From Blastococcus sp. TF02-09 (GTDB taxonomy: Bacteria; Actinomycetota; Actinomycetes; Mycobacteriales; Geodermatophilaceae), in contig NZ_QOHH01000008.1 of the NCBI RefSeq assembly GCF_003319105.1, positions 124,001 to 188,000 of the forward strand: DNA of 64,000 bases, in the 5' to 3' direction. Of this stretch, positions 9,381-18,864 are shown piece by piece. Positions within the stretch are counted from its first letter, which is position 1. The number at the start of each line of letters is the position of its first letter. A program made the position numbers and the translations under genes. Below the pieces are notes generated by a model. That model did no database searches. It was not told where the DNA came from and saw only the letters and a program-made list of their open reading frames with translations.

Positions 9381-10844
9381 GTGACCACCACCAGCGACCC
9401 GCAGGCGCCCACGCTCCGCCCCGACGCCGTCGGCTTCCTGGACACCTTCGTCATCGGCCTCGCGGCCACCTCGCCGGCGTACTCGCTGGCCGCCGTCCTC
9501 GGGCCGATCGTCGCCCTGGTCGGTGTGCACGCCCCGGGCGTGCTGCTGGCGTCGTTCGTGCCGATGCTGCTCATCGCCGGCGCCTTCGCCGCCCTCAACC
9601 GGGTCGACCCGGACTGCGGCACCACGTTCTCCTGGGTCACCCGCGCGCTGGGCCCCTGGGCGGGCTGGATCGGCGGCTGGGCGATCGCGATGACCGGCGT
9701 CCTCGTGCTGGGTTCGCTCGCCGAGGTCGGCGTGCGGTTCACCCTGCTCGCCGCCGGCCTGGACGGGTGGGCGGACTCGACGCCCGTGGTCATGGGCCTC
9801 TCGGTGCTGCTCGTGGTGGTGATGGCGGCGGTCTGCGTCCGCGGCACCGAGCTCTCGGCGCGGCTGCAGAACGGCCTCATCGTGGCCCAGACGGTGGCGC
9901 TGGCGGTCTTCGCCGTCGTGGCCCTCGTGCGCGGCCTGCGGGGCACGAGCCCGCTCGGTGGCCTCACCCCGCAGTGGAGCTGGCTGGACCCGTTCGGCTC
10001 CGGGGGCGCGGCGCTGTCCGGGGGGCTGCTGCTCGGCGTCTTCGCCTACTGGGGCTGGGAGTCCGCGGTGAACCTCACCGAGGAGACCCGGGACCCGCAG
10101 CGCGCGCCGGGGCGGGCGGGGATCTGGTCGACCGTCGCCCTGCTCGGCACCTACCTCGGCGTGGCGACGGCGGTCCTCGCCTTCGCGGGCACCGGGTGGC
10201 TGGCCGGCAACGCCGACGAGGAGGAGGCGGTCTTCGCGCTGCTGTCCACCCGGGTGCTCGGCGGCTGGGACTGGGTGGTGCTGCTCGCCGTCGCCACCTC
10301 CGCCATCGCCTCGACGCAGACGACGATCATCCCGGCGTCGCGGACCGGCCTGTCGATGGCCCGCCGCGCCGCGCTGCCCCGCCGGTTCGCCGCCGTCTCG
10401 CCCGTGCACCGCACGCCCGACGTCTCCACCTGGTGGGTCGCCGGCATCGGCGTCGCCTGGTACGTCGGGGTGGGGCTGGTCAGCGAGAACGCCCTCTACG
10501 ACTCGATCACCGGGCTGTCGCTGCTCATCGCCCTCTACTACGCGCTCACCGGTCTCGCCTGCGCGGTCTACTTCCGTCGTCGGTTGTTCTCGAGCGTGCG
10601 CGACCTGCTGGTGCTCGGCGTGGGCCCGCTGGCCGGCGCGGCGATGCTCGGCTGGCTGCTGGTGCTCTCGGTCCGGGATCTCGCCGACGCGGAGAACTCC
10701 TACACCGGTCAGGCCTGGTTGGGCGTGGGCCCGCCGCTGGTGATCGGCGTCGGCGTCATGGCCGCCGGGGTGGTGCTCATGCTGTGGTGGCGACAGCGGG
10801 ACGCGCGCTTCTGGCAGGAGCGGGCGAGCGCCTACCCCGGCTGA
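9381..10844 (+). CDS. APC-superfamily amino acid permease
   Basis: 487 residues with about 12 hydrophobic segments across the whole length. The N-terminal region (ATSPAYSLAAVLGPI, about residues 30-44) matches the unwound TM1 substrate-binding region of APC permeases. A conserved WGWESAVNLTEETRDP segment (about 219-234) corresponds to the TM6 region. The protein probably imports an amino acid or amine by proton symport; the substrate cannot be read from sequence. GTG at 9381 is the start. The stop lies 9 bp from the convergent YdeI-family gene, so transcription from the two sides must meet here. Confidence 0.82.
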   Translation: MTTTSDPQAPTLRPDAVGFLDTFVIGLAATSPAYSLAAVLGPIVALVGVHAPGVLLASFVPMLLIAGAFAALNRVDPDCGTTFSWVTRALGPWAGWIGGWAIAMTGVLVLGSLAEVGVRFTLLAAGLDGWADSTPVVMGLSVLLVVVMAAVCVRGTELSARLQNGLIVAQTVALAVFAVVALVRGLRGTSPLGGLTPQWSWLDPFGSGGAALSGGLLLGVFAYWGWESAVNLTEETRDPQRAPGRAGIWSTVALLGTYLGVATAVLAFAGTGWLAGNADEEEAVFALLSTRVLGGWDWVVLLAVATSAIASTQTTIIPASRTGLSMARRAALPRRFAAVSPVHRTPDVSTWWVAGIGVAWYVGVGLVSENALYDSITGLSLLIALYYALTGLACAVYFRRRLFSSVRDLLVLGVGPLAGAAMLGWLLVLSVRDLADAENSYTGQAWLGVGPPLVIGVGVMAAGVVLMLWWRQRDARFWQERASAYPG

Positions 10845-10853
10845 TCCGGGCGG

Positions 10854-11432
10854 TCAGCGCGGTCGGCCGTCGGTGGCCAGCTGCTCCACGAGGGCGGTGA
10901 TCCGCCGGGCGCGGGTCTGCTCGGTGGCCGCGGTGTGCACCCGGTGCAGCACGGAGTAGCGGTCCTGCCCGGAGAGGCCGTCGAACGCCGTCCGGGCGGC
11001 GGGCACCGCGTCCAGCGCGGCCGCGAGGTCGTCGGGGACGGTGATGGTGGCCGGGCCGGCGTAGGCCCGCTCCCACCGCCCGTCGGCCTTCGCCGCCTCG
11101 ACGGCGGCCAGCCCGGCCGGGCGCATCCGGCCCTCGGCGATCAGCCGCTCCACCGTGCCGACGTTCTTCAGCGACCAGACGCTCCTCGGCCGCCGCGGGG
11201 TGATGCGCTGCAGGTAGAAGGAGTCGTCGAGGCGGTTGGCGCGGCCGTCGATCCAGCCGAAGCAGAGCAGCACCTCGACCAGCTGCTCCCAGTTCACCGA
11301 CGGGACGCCGGAGCCCTTCTTCGCGATCTTCACGTAGAGGCCCGGCGCGGTGTCGTGCTCGGCCTCCAGCCAGGCCTCCAGCGCCGCCTGGTCGGCGAAG
11401 GCCAGCACCGGCAGGTCGGTCGGCAGCGTCAC
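10854..11432 (-). CDS. YdeI/OmpD-associated family protein
   Basis: 192 residues. The family pattern is clear: an N-terminal beta-rich part with a GLYVKIAKKGSG segment, the conserved CFGWIDG core (about residues 61-67), YLQRITPRRPRSVWS, and a C-terminal helical tail with the RRITALVEQL motif typical of YdeI/OmpD-associated (bacteriocin-protection) proteins. Biochemical role is unknown. GTG at 11432 is preferred; the frame continues to 11939 but that part is antisense to the phosphatase gene and low in complexity. Convergent with the APC permease. Confidence 0.82.
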   Translation of the reverse strand: MTLPTDLPVLAFADQAALEAWLEAEHDTAPGLYVKIAKKGSGVPSVNWEQLVEVLLCFGWIDGRANRLDDSFYLQRITPRRPRSVWSLKNVGTVERLIAEGRMRPAGLAAVEAAKADGRWERAYAGPATITVPDDLAAALDAVPAARTAFDGLSGQDRYSVLHRVHTAATEQTRARRITALVEQLATDGRPR

Positions 11433-11535
11433 GGCGCCATCCTGCCCGCGGGGGCCGACGGTTTCGGGATCGTCGCGCGCGGCTACCGGCGGGCGGACGG
11501 CCGCACGGCGCGGCGACAGAGCGGAGGGGTGAGGC

Positions 11536-12276
11536 GTGGCGAGCCGGGAACCGGGACCGTCGGTGCTGTGGCTGGTGCGCCACGGCGAGAGCATGGGCAA
11601 CGTCGCCGACGCGCACGCCCACCGGGCCGGGGCCGGCCGACTGGAGCTCGACGTCCGCGACCCCGACGTCCCGCTGTCGGACACCGGACGCTCCCAGGCC
11701 GAGGCGCTGGGCACCTGGCTGGCGGGGCTGCCGCAGGACGAGCGGCCGACGGCGGTGCTGAGCTCACCGTTCGAGCGCGCGCTCACGACCGCGCGGCTAG
11801 CCACCGCCGGCCTGGATCTCCGGGTGCGCACCGACGAGCGGCTGCGGGAGCGCGATTTCGGCGCCTTCGACCGGATGACCGGCGCCGGGATCCGCGAGCA
11901 GTACCCGGCCGAGGCCGAGCGCCGCGACCTGCTGGGCAAGTTCTACTACCGGCCGCCCGGCGGGGAGAGCTGGGCCGACGTCGCCCTGCGGATCCGCAGC
12001 CTGCTGGCCACCGAGGGGCTGCGGCACGACTGCGAGCGGCTGGTGATCGTGGCCCACCAGGCGGTGATCATGGTGTTCCGCTACGTGCTCGAGGAGCTGA
12101 CCGAGCAGGAGCTGCTCGCCGTCGACCGGGAGGAGCAGGTCGCCAACGCGTCGCTCACCCGCTACGAGCGCCTCGAGTCCGGAGCGTTCCGGCTCGTCGG
12201 GTTCAACGAGGTGGCGCACCTGACCGCCGAGGACGAGCCGATCACCGAGGAACCCGATGCCGCGCAGCAGCCCTGA
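11536..12276 (+). CDS. Histidine phosphatase family protein
   Basis: 246 residues of the histidine phosphatase (phosphoglycerate mutase-like) superfamily. The phospho-acceptor motif is VRHGES at residues 14-19 (His16). A conserved SSPFERALTTA follows, and the second His is in VIVAHQAVIM. The acceptor substrate is unknown. The GTG start at 11536 sits just after GGAG-like sequence. The 3' end overlaps the nnrD-like gene by 20 bp, suggesting co-transcription. Confidence 0.85.
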   Translation: MASREPGPSVLWLVRHGESMGNVADAHAHRAGAGRLELDVRDPDVPLSDTGRSQAEALGTWLAGLPQDERPTAVLSSPFERALTTARLATAGLDLRVRTDERLRERDFGAFDRMTGAGIREQYPAEAERRDLLGKFYYRPPGGESWADVALRIRSLLATEGLRHDCERLVIVAHQAVIMVFRYVLEELTEQELLAVDREEQVANASLTRYERLESGAFRLVGFNEVAHLTAEDEPITEEPDAAQQP

Positions 12277-13147
12277 CCCCGTCCTCGTCACCCCCGAGGT
12301 GCTCCGCGCCTGGCCGCTGCCGGAGCCGTCGGGGAGCAAGAACGCGCGCGGCTCGATCCTGGTGATCGGGGGCAGCACCGAGACCCTCGGCGCGGTCCTG
12401 CTGGCCGCCGTCGCCGCGATGCGCGCCGGCGCGGGCAAGCTGCAGGTAGCGACGGTCGCCTCGATGGCCCCGCATGTCGCCACCGCGCTGCCCGAGGCGC
12501 TGGTCCGGGCGCTGCCGCAGACCGACGGCGGCGCGATCGCCCCCGAGGCCGCCGACACCGTCCGCGACCTGGCCGAGGCGGCCGACGCCGTCCTCATCGG
12601 GCCCGGCATGGCCGACAAGGAGGCGACCCAGGGCTTCGGCGAGCGGCTGCTGCCGCACCTGCACGGCCCGCTCGCGCTCGACGCGCTGGGGCTGGCGACG
12701 GTGACCGCCGAGGAGAGCTGCGTGCACCACCTGGACGGCCGGGTGGTGCTCACCCCCAACCCCACCGAGGCCGCCTACGCGCTGCACGTCGGGGAGGACG
12801 AGGTCGACGACGACCCGGCCGGCGCGGCCGCGGACCTCGCCGATCGCGCGCGGGCCGTCGTCGGCCTGGGCGGGGCCACCTCGTGGATCGCCGCGCCGGA
12901 CGGCCGGCTGTGGCGGGACGAGAGCGGCACCGCCGGGCTCGGCGTCTCCGGGTCCGGCGACGTGCGCGCCGGGATCACCGGGGGGCTGCTGGCCCGGGGC
13001 GCCGAGCCGGCCCAGGCCGCGCTGTGGGCCGCCTGGCTGCACGGCCGCGCCGGGGAGCGGCTGGCCTCGTCGGTGGGCCGGCTGGGCTTCCTGGCCCGCG
13101 AGCTCCCGGGCGAGGTCCCCGCGGCCCTGGCCGAGGTCACGCCCTGA
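12257..13147 (+). CDS. nnrD: ADP-dependent NAD(P)H-hydrate dehydratase
   Basis: 296 residues, ribokinase-like fold of the YjeF C-terminal/NnrD family. It dehydrates S-NAD(P)HX, a damaged cofactor, back to NAD(P)H using ADP. Visible marks are the GSKNARGSILVIGGS nucleotide-binding start (about residues 25-39), LTPNPTEAA (about 164-172), and the GVSGSGDVRAG loop (about 230-240) corresponding to the conserved GSGD motif. The epimerase half (YjeF_N) is absent, as is common when the two activities are on separate genes. It overlaps the phosphatase gene upstream. Confidence 0.88.
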   Translation: MPRSSPDPVLVTPEVLRAWPLPEPSGSKNARGSILVIGGSTETLGAVLLAAVAAMRAGAGKLQVATVASMAPHVATALPEALVRALPQTDGGAIAPEAADTVRDLAEAADAVLIGPGMADKEATQGFGERLLPHLHGPLALDALGLATVTAEESCVHHLDGRVVLTPNPTEAAYALHVGEDEVDDDPAGAAADLADRARAVVGLGGATSWIAAPDGRLWRDESGTAGLGVSGSGDVRAGITGGLLARGAEPAQAALWAAWLHGRAGERLASSVGRLGFLARELPGEVPAALAEVTP

Positions 13148-13160
13148 CAGGATCGCCGTC

Positions 13161-13466
13161 GTGACCGGACCGGAGGGGCCCGCAGCGGCCGAGGTGTTCG
13201 TCGCCGGCTTCGAGCCCCGGCCGGGCGGCCGGGTGCGGCACGGCGTCCGCATCCTCGGGGCGTTCGTCTCGTCGCTGGCCCAGGGGCTGCTGCCCCCGCC
13301 GGCGGTGCACGACGTCGTCGTCCGGCGCCGGGACGACGGCACGGAGGTGTCCCGCATCCCCGTCGAGAACCCCGACGTGCCCGCCGAGACCCTCCGGTTC
13401 GTGCAGCAGGACCTGGCCTCGCGCAGCGCCGGGCAGTTCGTCGCGGAGTGGCGCCCGCGGGCCTGA
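13161..13466 (+). CDS. Conserved-looking hypothetical protein
   Basis: 101 residues, no family recognised. It is a small soluble protein with a Gly/Arg N-terminus, a central hydrophobic segment (GVRILGAFVSSLAQGLLPPP) and a mixed alpha/beta C-terminal half. GTG at 13161 lies 13 bp after nnrD, and codon usage is high-GC in third positions like its neighbours. It may be part of the phosphatase-nnrD transcript. No function can be assigned. Confidence 0.6.
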   Translation: MTGPEGPAAAEVFVAGFEPRPGGRVRHGVRILGAFVSSLAQGLLPPPAVHDVVVRRRDDGTEVSRIPVENPDVPAETLRFVQQDLASRSAGQFVAEWRPRA

Positions 13467-13515
13467 CCGGTGCCCCGAGCGCGTCGGGGACCGTGGGCTG
13501 TGCTGGGGTGCAGGG

Positions 13516-14049
13516 GTGAGCGACTCCTTCATCGGCGCCCTGGACTTCGGTACTCCCGCCATCGACGACGACGCGTTCGTCGCGCCCACGGCGGTCGTGG
13601 TGGGGGCGGTGACGATGGGCCCGCGGTCGAGCATCTGGTACGGCGCGGTGGCCCGGGCCGACGCCGAGGTCATCGGGATCGGCGCCGACTCCAACATCCA
13701 GGACGGCTGCACGCTGCACTCCGACCCCGGCTTCCCGCTGGTCGTGGGGGAGCGGGTGTCGGTGGGGCACCGGGTCGTGCTGCACGGAGCCCGCATCGAC
13801 GACGACGTGCTGGTCGGCATGGGCAGCGTGATCATGAACGGTGCGCACATCGGCTCCGGGTCGATCGTGGCCGCCGGCGCCGTCGTCACCCAGGGCAAGG
13901 TCTTCCCGCCGCGGTCGCTGATCGCCGGCGTCCCGGCGAAGGTGATGCGCGAGGCGACCGAGGACGACCAGCTGCACATCCAGTACAACGCCAAGGCCTA
14001 CAGCGAGCGGCTCGACTCGGCCCGGCGGGTGCGTCGCATCGAGGGCTGA
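13516..14049 (+). CDS. Gamma-class carbonic anhydrase family protein
   Basis: 177 residues folding as a left-handed beta-helix of hexapeptide repeats. The conserved core runs from SIWYGAVARAD (about residues 38-48) through SNIQDGCTLHSDPGFP to VSVGHRVVLHGARI. The His residues in TLHSD, GHRV and VLHG match the three metal ligands of gamma carbonic anhydrases. Many members (YrdA/PaaY-like) are annotated this way without proven activity. GTG at 13516 is the start. A large imperfect hairpin follows the stop at 14069-14121. Confidence 0.88.
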   Translation: MSDSFIGALDFGTPAIDDDAFVAPTAVVVGAVTMGPRSSIWYGAVARADAEVIGIGADSNIQDGCTLHSDPGFPLVVGERVSVGHRVVLHGARIDDDVLVGMGSVIMNGAHIGSGSIVAAGAVVTQGKVFPPRSLIAGVPAKVMREATEDDQLHIQYNAKAYSERLDSARRVRRIEG

Positions 14050-14068
14050 TCGCCGGGTTGCCCGCGCG

Positions 14069-14121
14069 AACCATGCGCACTCGTGGCCATCAGCCGCTCA
14101 TCGCCACGAGTTCGCATGGTT
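14069..14121 (+). terminator. Long imperfect inverted repeat after carbonic anhydrase gene
   Basis: 19-nt arms at 14069-14087 and 14103-14121 pair with one mismatch (18/19) around a 15-nt loop. The left arm begins AACCATGCGCACTCGTGGC. It is likely a terminator. It shares the 10-mer GCGCACTCGT with the inverted repeat at 29057-29113, which hints at a dispersed palindrome family. Confidence 0.55.
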
Positions 14122-14167
14122 GGTGCTCGACAGGTCACCCGCCGCGCGCATCGCTAGCGTCGACGGC

Positions 14168-14560
14168 GTGACCGCCGACGCGCTGCCCCCGTTCCAGCTG
14201 CACCCGGTGCACCACGTGCAGCTGGCCATCCCGCCCGGCGGCGAGGAGCGGTGCCGGGCCTTCTGACGGGACGTGCTGGGCATGCGGGAGCTGGAGAAGC
14301 CGCCGGTCCTCGCCGCGCGGGGCGGCTGCTGGTTCCGGGGCGGCGGACTGGAGGTGCACCTGGGCGTCGAAGACCCGTTCCTCCCCGCCCGCAAGGCTCA
14401 TCCCGGCCTGCTCGTCACCGGTCTGCGTGCCGTCGCCGCGGCGCTGGAGCGGGCCGGCTCCCCCGTCACCTGGGACGGCGACTTCCCCGGGCACGAGCGG
14501 TTCTACAGCGCGGACCCGTTCGGCAACCGTCTGGAGTTCCTGGAGCCGGTCAGCCGCTGA
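14168..14560 (+). pseudogene. VOC (glyoxalase-like) protein gene with in-frame TGA
   Basis: The frame starts at GTG 14168 and reads through residues typical of a VOC beta-alpha-beta-beta-beta module: a first strand with HHVQLAIPPGGEE, then ERCRAF, a TGA at 14264-14266, then RDVLGM, GGCWFRGGGLEVHLGV, and the last strand ADPFGNRLEFLEP. In relatives the position of the TGA is usually an aromatic residue (pattern AFYRDVLGM or AFWRDVLGM), so one base change from TGG would explain it. The downstream part alone (ATG 14273) would lack the first strand and a metal ligand. Either a recent pseudogene or a base error. Confidence 0.75.
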
Positions 14561-14569
14561 GCGGGCGGC

Positions 14570-14585
14570 TGTCCCACGTGAAACA
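14570..14585. promoter_or_regulatory. parS-like ParB site (degenerate)
   Basis: TGTCCCACGTGAAACA matches the parS consensus TGTTTCACGTGAAACA at 14 of 16 positions, with the CACGTG core and the right half-site perfect. It lies between the convergent VOC and glnQ-like genes. A single isolated match could be chance or a weak ParB site; real clusters lie near oriC, which is not seen here. Confidence 0.35.
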
Positions 14586-14608
14586 TCCGCCCCATGCGGG
14601 GTCGGGCT

Positions 14609-15393
<785 letters not shown>

Positions 15394-15397
<4 letters not shown>

Positions 15398-16350
15398 TGC
15401 GTGCTCCCCACGTCACGGGCCCGGCGGGCCGCCCGCTGCTGGCGGGTCTCGCGGTTCCCGAACCCCCGGCTGAACCGCCGCTCGAGGAAGTACTGGCCGA
15501 CCATGAGCAGGCTGGCCAGCGCCAGGTACCAGAGGATCGAGGCCACGGCCATCGGGATGACCTGGAAGGTGCGGGTGCCGATGGCCCGCAGCTGGAAGTT
15601 GAGCTCCGTGGTCACCGGCACCGCGACGAGCAGCGCGGTGTCCTTGAGCATCGCGATGGTCTCGTTGCCGGTGGGCGGGATGATCACCCGCATCGCCTGG
15701 GGCAGCACGATCCGGCGCATCGTCTTGCCCCGGCTCATGCCCAGCGCGTGGGCCGCCTCGGCCTGGCCGGGGTCGACCGACTGGATGCCGGCCCGCACGA
15801 TCTCGGCCATGTAGGCGGCCTCGGAGAGCGCCAGGCCGATCAGGCCGGCCACGAAGCCCTTGAAGATCTCGTTGCCGTCGAAGCCGAACAGCCGCCAGTC
15901 GCCCTGGAAGCCGAACAGGTCCATGAGCTGCTGGTCGAACGGGAAGCCGAACTCGTACCGGGCGTAGAGCGCACCCAGGCTCGCGACGAAGAACAGCAGC
16001 ACGATGCGCGGGATGGCGCGGAAGAACCAGATGTAGACCCAGGCCGCGCCGGAGACCTCCGGGTTGGCCGACAGCCGCATGACCGCCAGCACGATGCCGA
16101 GCAGGATGCCGATGACCATCGCCAGGACGGTCATGATCAGCGTCGTCCGCGCGCCCCGGAGGACGGCGTCGCTGAACATGTTCTCGACCATGAAGTCCCA
16201 CTGGAACACCGGGTTGGTGACCAGCATGTGGACGAACATGGCCGCGAGCACCGCGATGACGGCGGCGGCGATCCAGCGCCCGGGATGGCGGACCGGCACC
16301 GCCCGGATCTGCTCGGGCGGTGCCGGTGTCGTGCTGGTGTCGGGGTCCAT
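15394..16350 (-). CDS. Polar amino acid ABC transporter, permease
   Basis: 318-residue HisM/GlnP-type permease. A cytosolic N-terminus leads to TM1 (about residues 28-47), then further membrane helices. The typical family segments include [43 protein letters not shown] (the EAA loop that contacts the ATPase, about 218-247) and [19 protein letters not shown] at 16350 is chosen; the longer frame to 16827 is antisense to the binding-protein region and low-complexity. The single permease presumably homodimerises. Confidence 0.9.
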
Positions 16351-16367
16351 CGGCAGAGGTGGAGGCG

Positions 16368-17291
16368 TCAGCCGGCCGGGTTGACTTCGGGGGTGTCGAT
16401 GGCGCCGGCCTCGACGCCCCACTTCTCGAGGATCTCCTCGTAGGTGCCGTCCTCGATCAGCGCGGTGAGCGCGTCGGCCAGCACCTGCCCGAACTCGGTC
16501 TCCGCCTTCGGGACGACGTAGCCGTAGGGCGCGGAGTCGTAGATGTCGCCCAGGAGCTCCAGCTGCTCGTTGGTCTGCTGCACGGCGTAGGCCATGACCG
16601 GCGAGTCGGCCAGGCCGGCGTCCGCGCGGCCGGAGACGATCGCGGCGGTGGCCTCGTCCTGCCCCTCGAACTGCTGGATGTCGATGGGCTCGTTCCCGGC
16701 GGCCTCGCACTCTTCGGAGCGGGCGGTGATGTCGTCGACCTGCACCGTGCCGCGCTGCACCGCGATGATCGCGCCGCACGCGTTGTCGGGGTCGACGTCC
16801 TCCGGGTTGCCGGCCTTGGTGGCCCACTGGGTGCCGGCGGAGAAGTAGCTGACCATCGTCGCCTCGGCCAGGCGCTCGGGGTTGATGGTGAAGGAGGAGA
16901 CGCCGACCTCGTACCGGCCCGAGCCCACGCCGGCGATGATCGAGTCGAACGACGCGGACTCGAACTCCGCCTCGAAGCCGATCTTCTCGGCGACCGCGGA
17001 GAACAGGTCGACGTCGAAGCCGATGATCGTCTCGCCGTCCTCGTCGATGAACTCGCTCGGCGCGTAGCTGGAGTCGGTGCCGACGGTGATCGTGCCGTCC
17101 TCGGCGATCTCGTCGGGCACCCGTGCGGCCAGCTCCTCGTCGACCTCGACGGCGGGGCGGCTCTCGTCGGCCGCGGCGTCGCCGGAGCCCGAGGTGTCGG
17201 AGTCGTCTCCGCAGCCGGAGAGGATCAGCGCGGCGCTGGTGGCGGCGACGGCGACGGTCGCCGCGCGGCGGGTCAGGGAACGAGCGGACAC
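16368..17291 (-). CDS. Amino acid ABC transporter, substrate-binding lipoprotein
   Basis: 307-residue family 3 solute-binding protein. A lipoprotein signal ends in the lipobox LSGC (Cys about residue 27), followed by an Asp/Ser-rich tether. The family-3 pattern follows: ITVGTDSSYAPSEFID (about 68-83), IIGFDVDLFSAVAEKIG, a QRGTVQ segment and GYVVPKAE. The ligand is probably a polar amino acid such as glutamate or glutamine, but I cannot tell which. First gene of a three-gene minus-strand operon; it starts ATG at 17291 with 91 bp to the next gene upstream. Confidence 0.9.
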   Translation of the reverse strand: MSARSLTRRAATVAVAATSAALILSGCGDDSDTSGSGDAAADESRPAVEVDEELAARVPDEIAEDGTITVGTDSSYAPSEFIDEDGETIIGFDVDLFSAVAEKIGFEAEFESASFDSIIAGVGSGRYEVGVSSFTINPERLAEATMVSYFSAGTQWATKAGNPEDVDPDNACGAIIAVQRGTVQVDDITARSEECEAAGNEPIDIQQFEGQDEATAAIVSGRADAGLADSPVMAYAVQQTNEQLELLGDIYDSAPYGYVVPKAETEFGQVLADALTALIEDGTYEEILEKWGVEAGAIDTPEVNPAG

Positions 17292-17382
17292 GAGTGAGGT
17301 CTCCTTCGGGCGGGACAGAGGCTTGATCTTGCCCTGCGTCGTGGTGCGGCGTCGTGTCCGGGTGGTTCCGCTTCGGTCACGG

Positions 17383-17922
17383 TCACCCGGACGTGGACGG
17401 CGAGGTCCCGGTCGTCCCGCTCGTCGGGGAGGCGGGTTCCGAGGTCTCGGTGGGCACGCTCGGTTCGGTGGTCGTCTCCGGCGCCGAGGAGCTGGAGGTG
17501 CTCGGTGTGCTGCTCGTCGTCGGGGTGTCCGTCTCCTCGGACGGGGTCCCGCTCTCCTCGGTCTCCTCGGTCTCCTCCGGCTCCGTCGTCGGCGTCGGCT
17601 CCTCGGTGGGCTCCGGCGACGTCGTCGTGGGGTCGGTCGGGATCACCGGATTCGTCGGGGTCTGGACGCCGCTGCTGCCGCCCGCGGGGGTCGTGTCGGT
17701 CAGGCCGTCCTCGGGGCGGACGTTCAGGTACAGCGTGAAGACCGCCAGGAACAGCACCGACAGGATCACCGTCGAGGTGCGGGCGCGGCCGAGGTGGTCG
17801 GGCAGCCTCTTCCAGTGCCACCACGAGGTGTGCGGGGCCTCGGCGGTCCCGCCGGTCGGGGCGGTGCTGACCGTCGGCGTGGCGACCTGCTCAGCCGGTG
17901 GCTCGTTCCCTGGCGTGCTCAC
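17383..17922 (-). CDS. Single-pass membrane protein with Thr/Ser/Pro/Glu-rich tail
   Basis: 179 residues. A cytosolic N-terminus of about 48 residues is followed by one transmembrane helix (about 49-68, STVILSVLFLAVFTLYLN). The extracellular tail from about 75 to the end is dominated by Thr, Ser, Pro and Glu with repeated TTxEP/TEETE units, which looks disordered. No family is recognised. The start overlaps the stop of the MscS-type channel gene by 4 bp (17919-17922), so the two are co-translated; it may be an accessory subunit of that channel, which is inference only. Confidence 0.65.
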   Translation of the reverse strand: MSTPGNEPPAEQVATPTVSTAPTGGTAEAPHTSWWHWKRLPDHLGRARTSTVILSVLFLAVFTLYLNVRPEDGLTDTTPAGGSSGVQTPTNPVIPTDPTTTSPEPTEEPTPTTEPEETEETEESGTPSEETDTPTTSSTPSTSSSSAPETTTEPSVPTETSEPASPTSGTTGTSPSTSG

Positions 17923-18818
17923 GCGTCCTCCCCCTCGCGCACGAGCTGTGCGGTGTGCCCGTCGCCCGCCGCGGGGGGCGGGGTGACCTGCATGCCCTGT
18001 TCGCGGAACGCGAGCACGATCCGGACCCGCAGGTCACGGCCGACCTCGAACTGCTTGCCCGGCAGGGTGCGGGCGACGACGCGGACGTTCACCTCGTCCA
18101 GCCCCAGGCTCTCCACGCCCATGACGGTGGGCGGGTCGAGCAGCAGCGGGCGCATGGCCGGGTCACGGAACGCCTCGCGGCCGACCTCGCGGAGGATCTC
18201 GTTGACCCGGTTGACGTCGGCGTCCGAGGGCACCGGGACGTCGATGACGGCCCGCGCCCAGTCGCGCGACAGGTTGACCACCTTGACGATCTGCCCGTTG
18301 GGCACGGTGATCACCTCGCCGTTGGCCGAGCGGACCCGGGTCACCCGCAGGGTCACGTCCTCGACGGTGCCCTGGGCCGGGTCGCCCGCGCCGGTGACGG
18401 CGATCGCGACGACGTCACCGAAGCCGTACTGCCGCTCGGTGATGATGAAGAAGCCGGCCAGGACGTCGCCGACGATCCGCTGGGCGCCGAAGCCCAGGCC
18501 CACGCCCAGCACGGTCGCCGGCGCCACGAGCCCGGTCACCGGCACGCCCAGCCGGTCGAGGACGAAGAACACCGCGACGGCGTAGATGAGGACGACGGCC
18601 GTCCAGGTGATGACCTGGGTGAGCGAGTGCCGGTGCTTGGCGGCCTCGGAGCGCACGAGTGCGTCGTCGCCGGTGGAGCGCTCGTCGATCCGGTCGGTCA
18701 CCCGACCGCCGGCCCAGCCCACGAACCGGGCCAGCAGCACCGACCCGAGGATGATCAGCACCACCTCGAGCCCGCGCCCGGCGAACCAGTCCAGGACGTC
18801 CCTCAGCGCGTCACCCAC
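17919..18818 (-). CDS. MscS-family mechanosensitive ion channel
   Basis: 299 residues. Two N-terminal membrane helices (about 15-35 and 70-90) are followed by the pore helix TM3 with the Gly/Ala-rich APATVLGVGLGFGAQRIVGD pattern (about 98-117). The beta-domain region follows (GFGDVVAI, ITVPNGQIVKVVN), then the alpha/beta vestibule. It releases small solutes on hypo-osmotic shock. The number of TMs is minimal, as in E. coli MscS. Followed directly by the single-pass membrane protein gene. Confidence 0.9.
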   Translation of the reverse strand: MGDALRDVLDWFAGRGLEVVLIILGSVLLARFVGWAGGRVTDRIDERSTGDDALVRSEAAKHRHSLTQVITWTAVVLIYAVAVFFVLDRLGVPVTGLVAPATVLGVGLGFGAQRIVGDVLAGFFIITERQYGFGDVVAIAVTGAGDPAQGTVEDVTLRVTRVRSANGEVITVPNGQIVKVVNLSRDWARAVIDVPVPSDADVNRVNEILREVGREAFRDPAMRPLLLDPPTVMGVESLGLDEVNVRVVARTLPGKQFEVGRDLRVRIVLAFREQGMQVTPPPAAGDGHTAQLVREGEDA

Positions 18819-18864
18819 GAACGCTCCTCCCTGTCGTCATCCACCCCGGGTGCTGCCGCGACCC

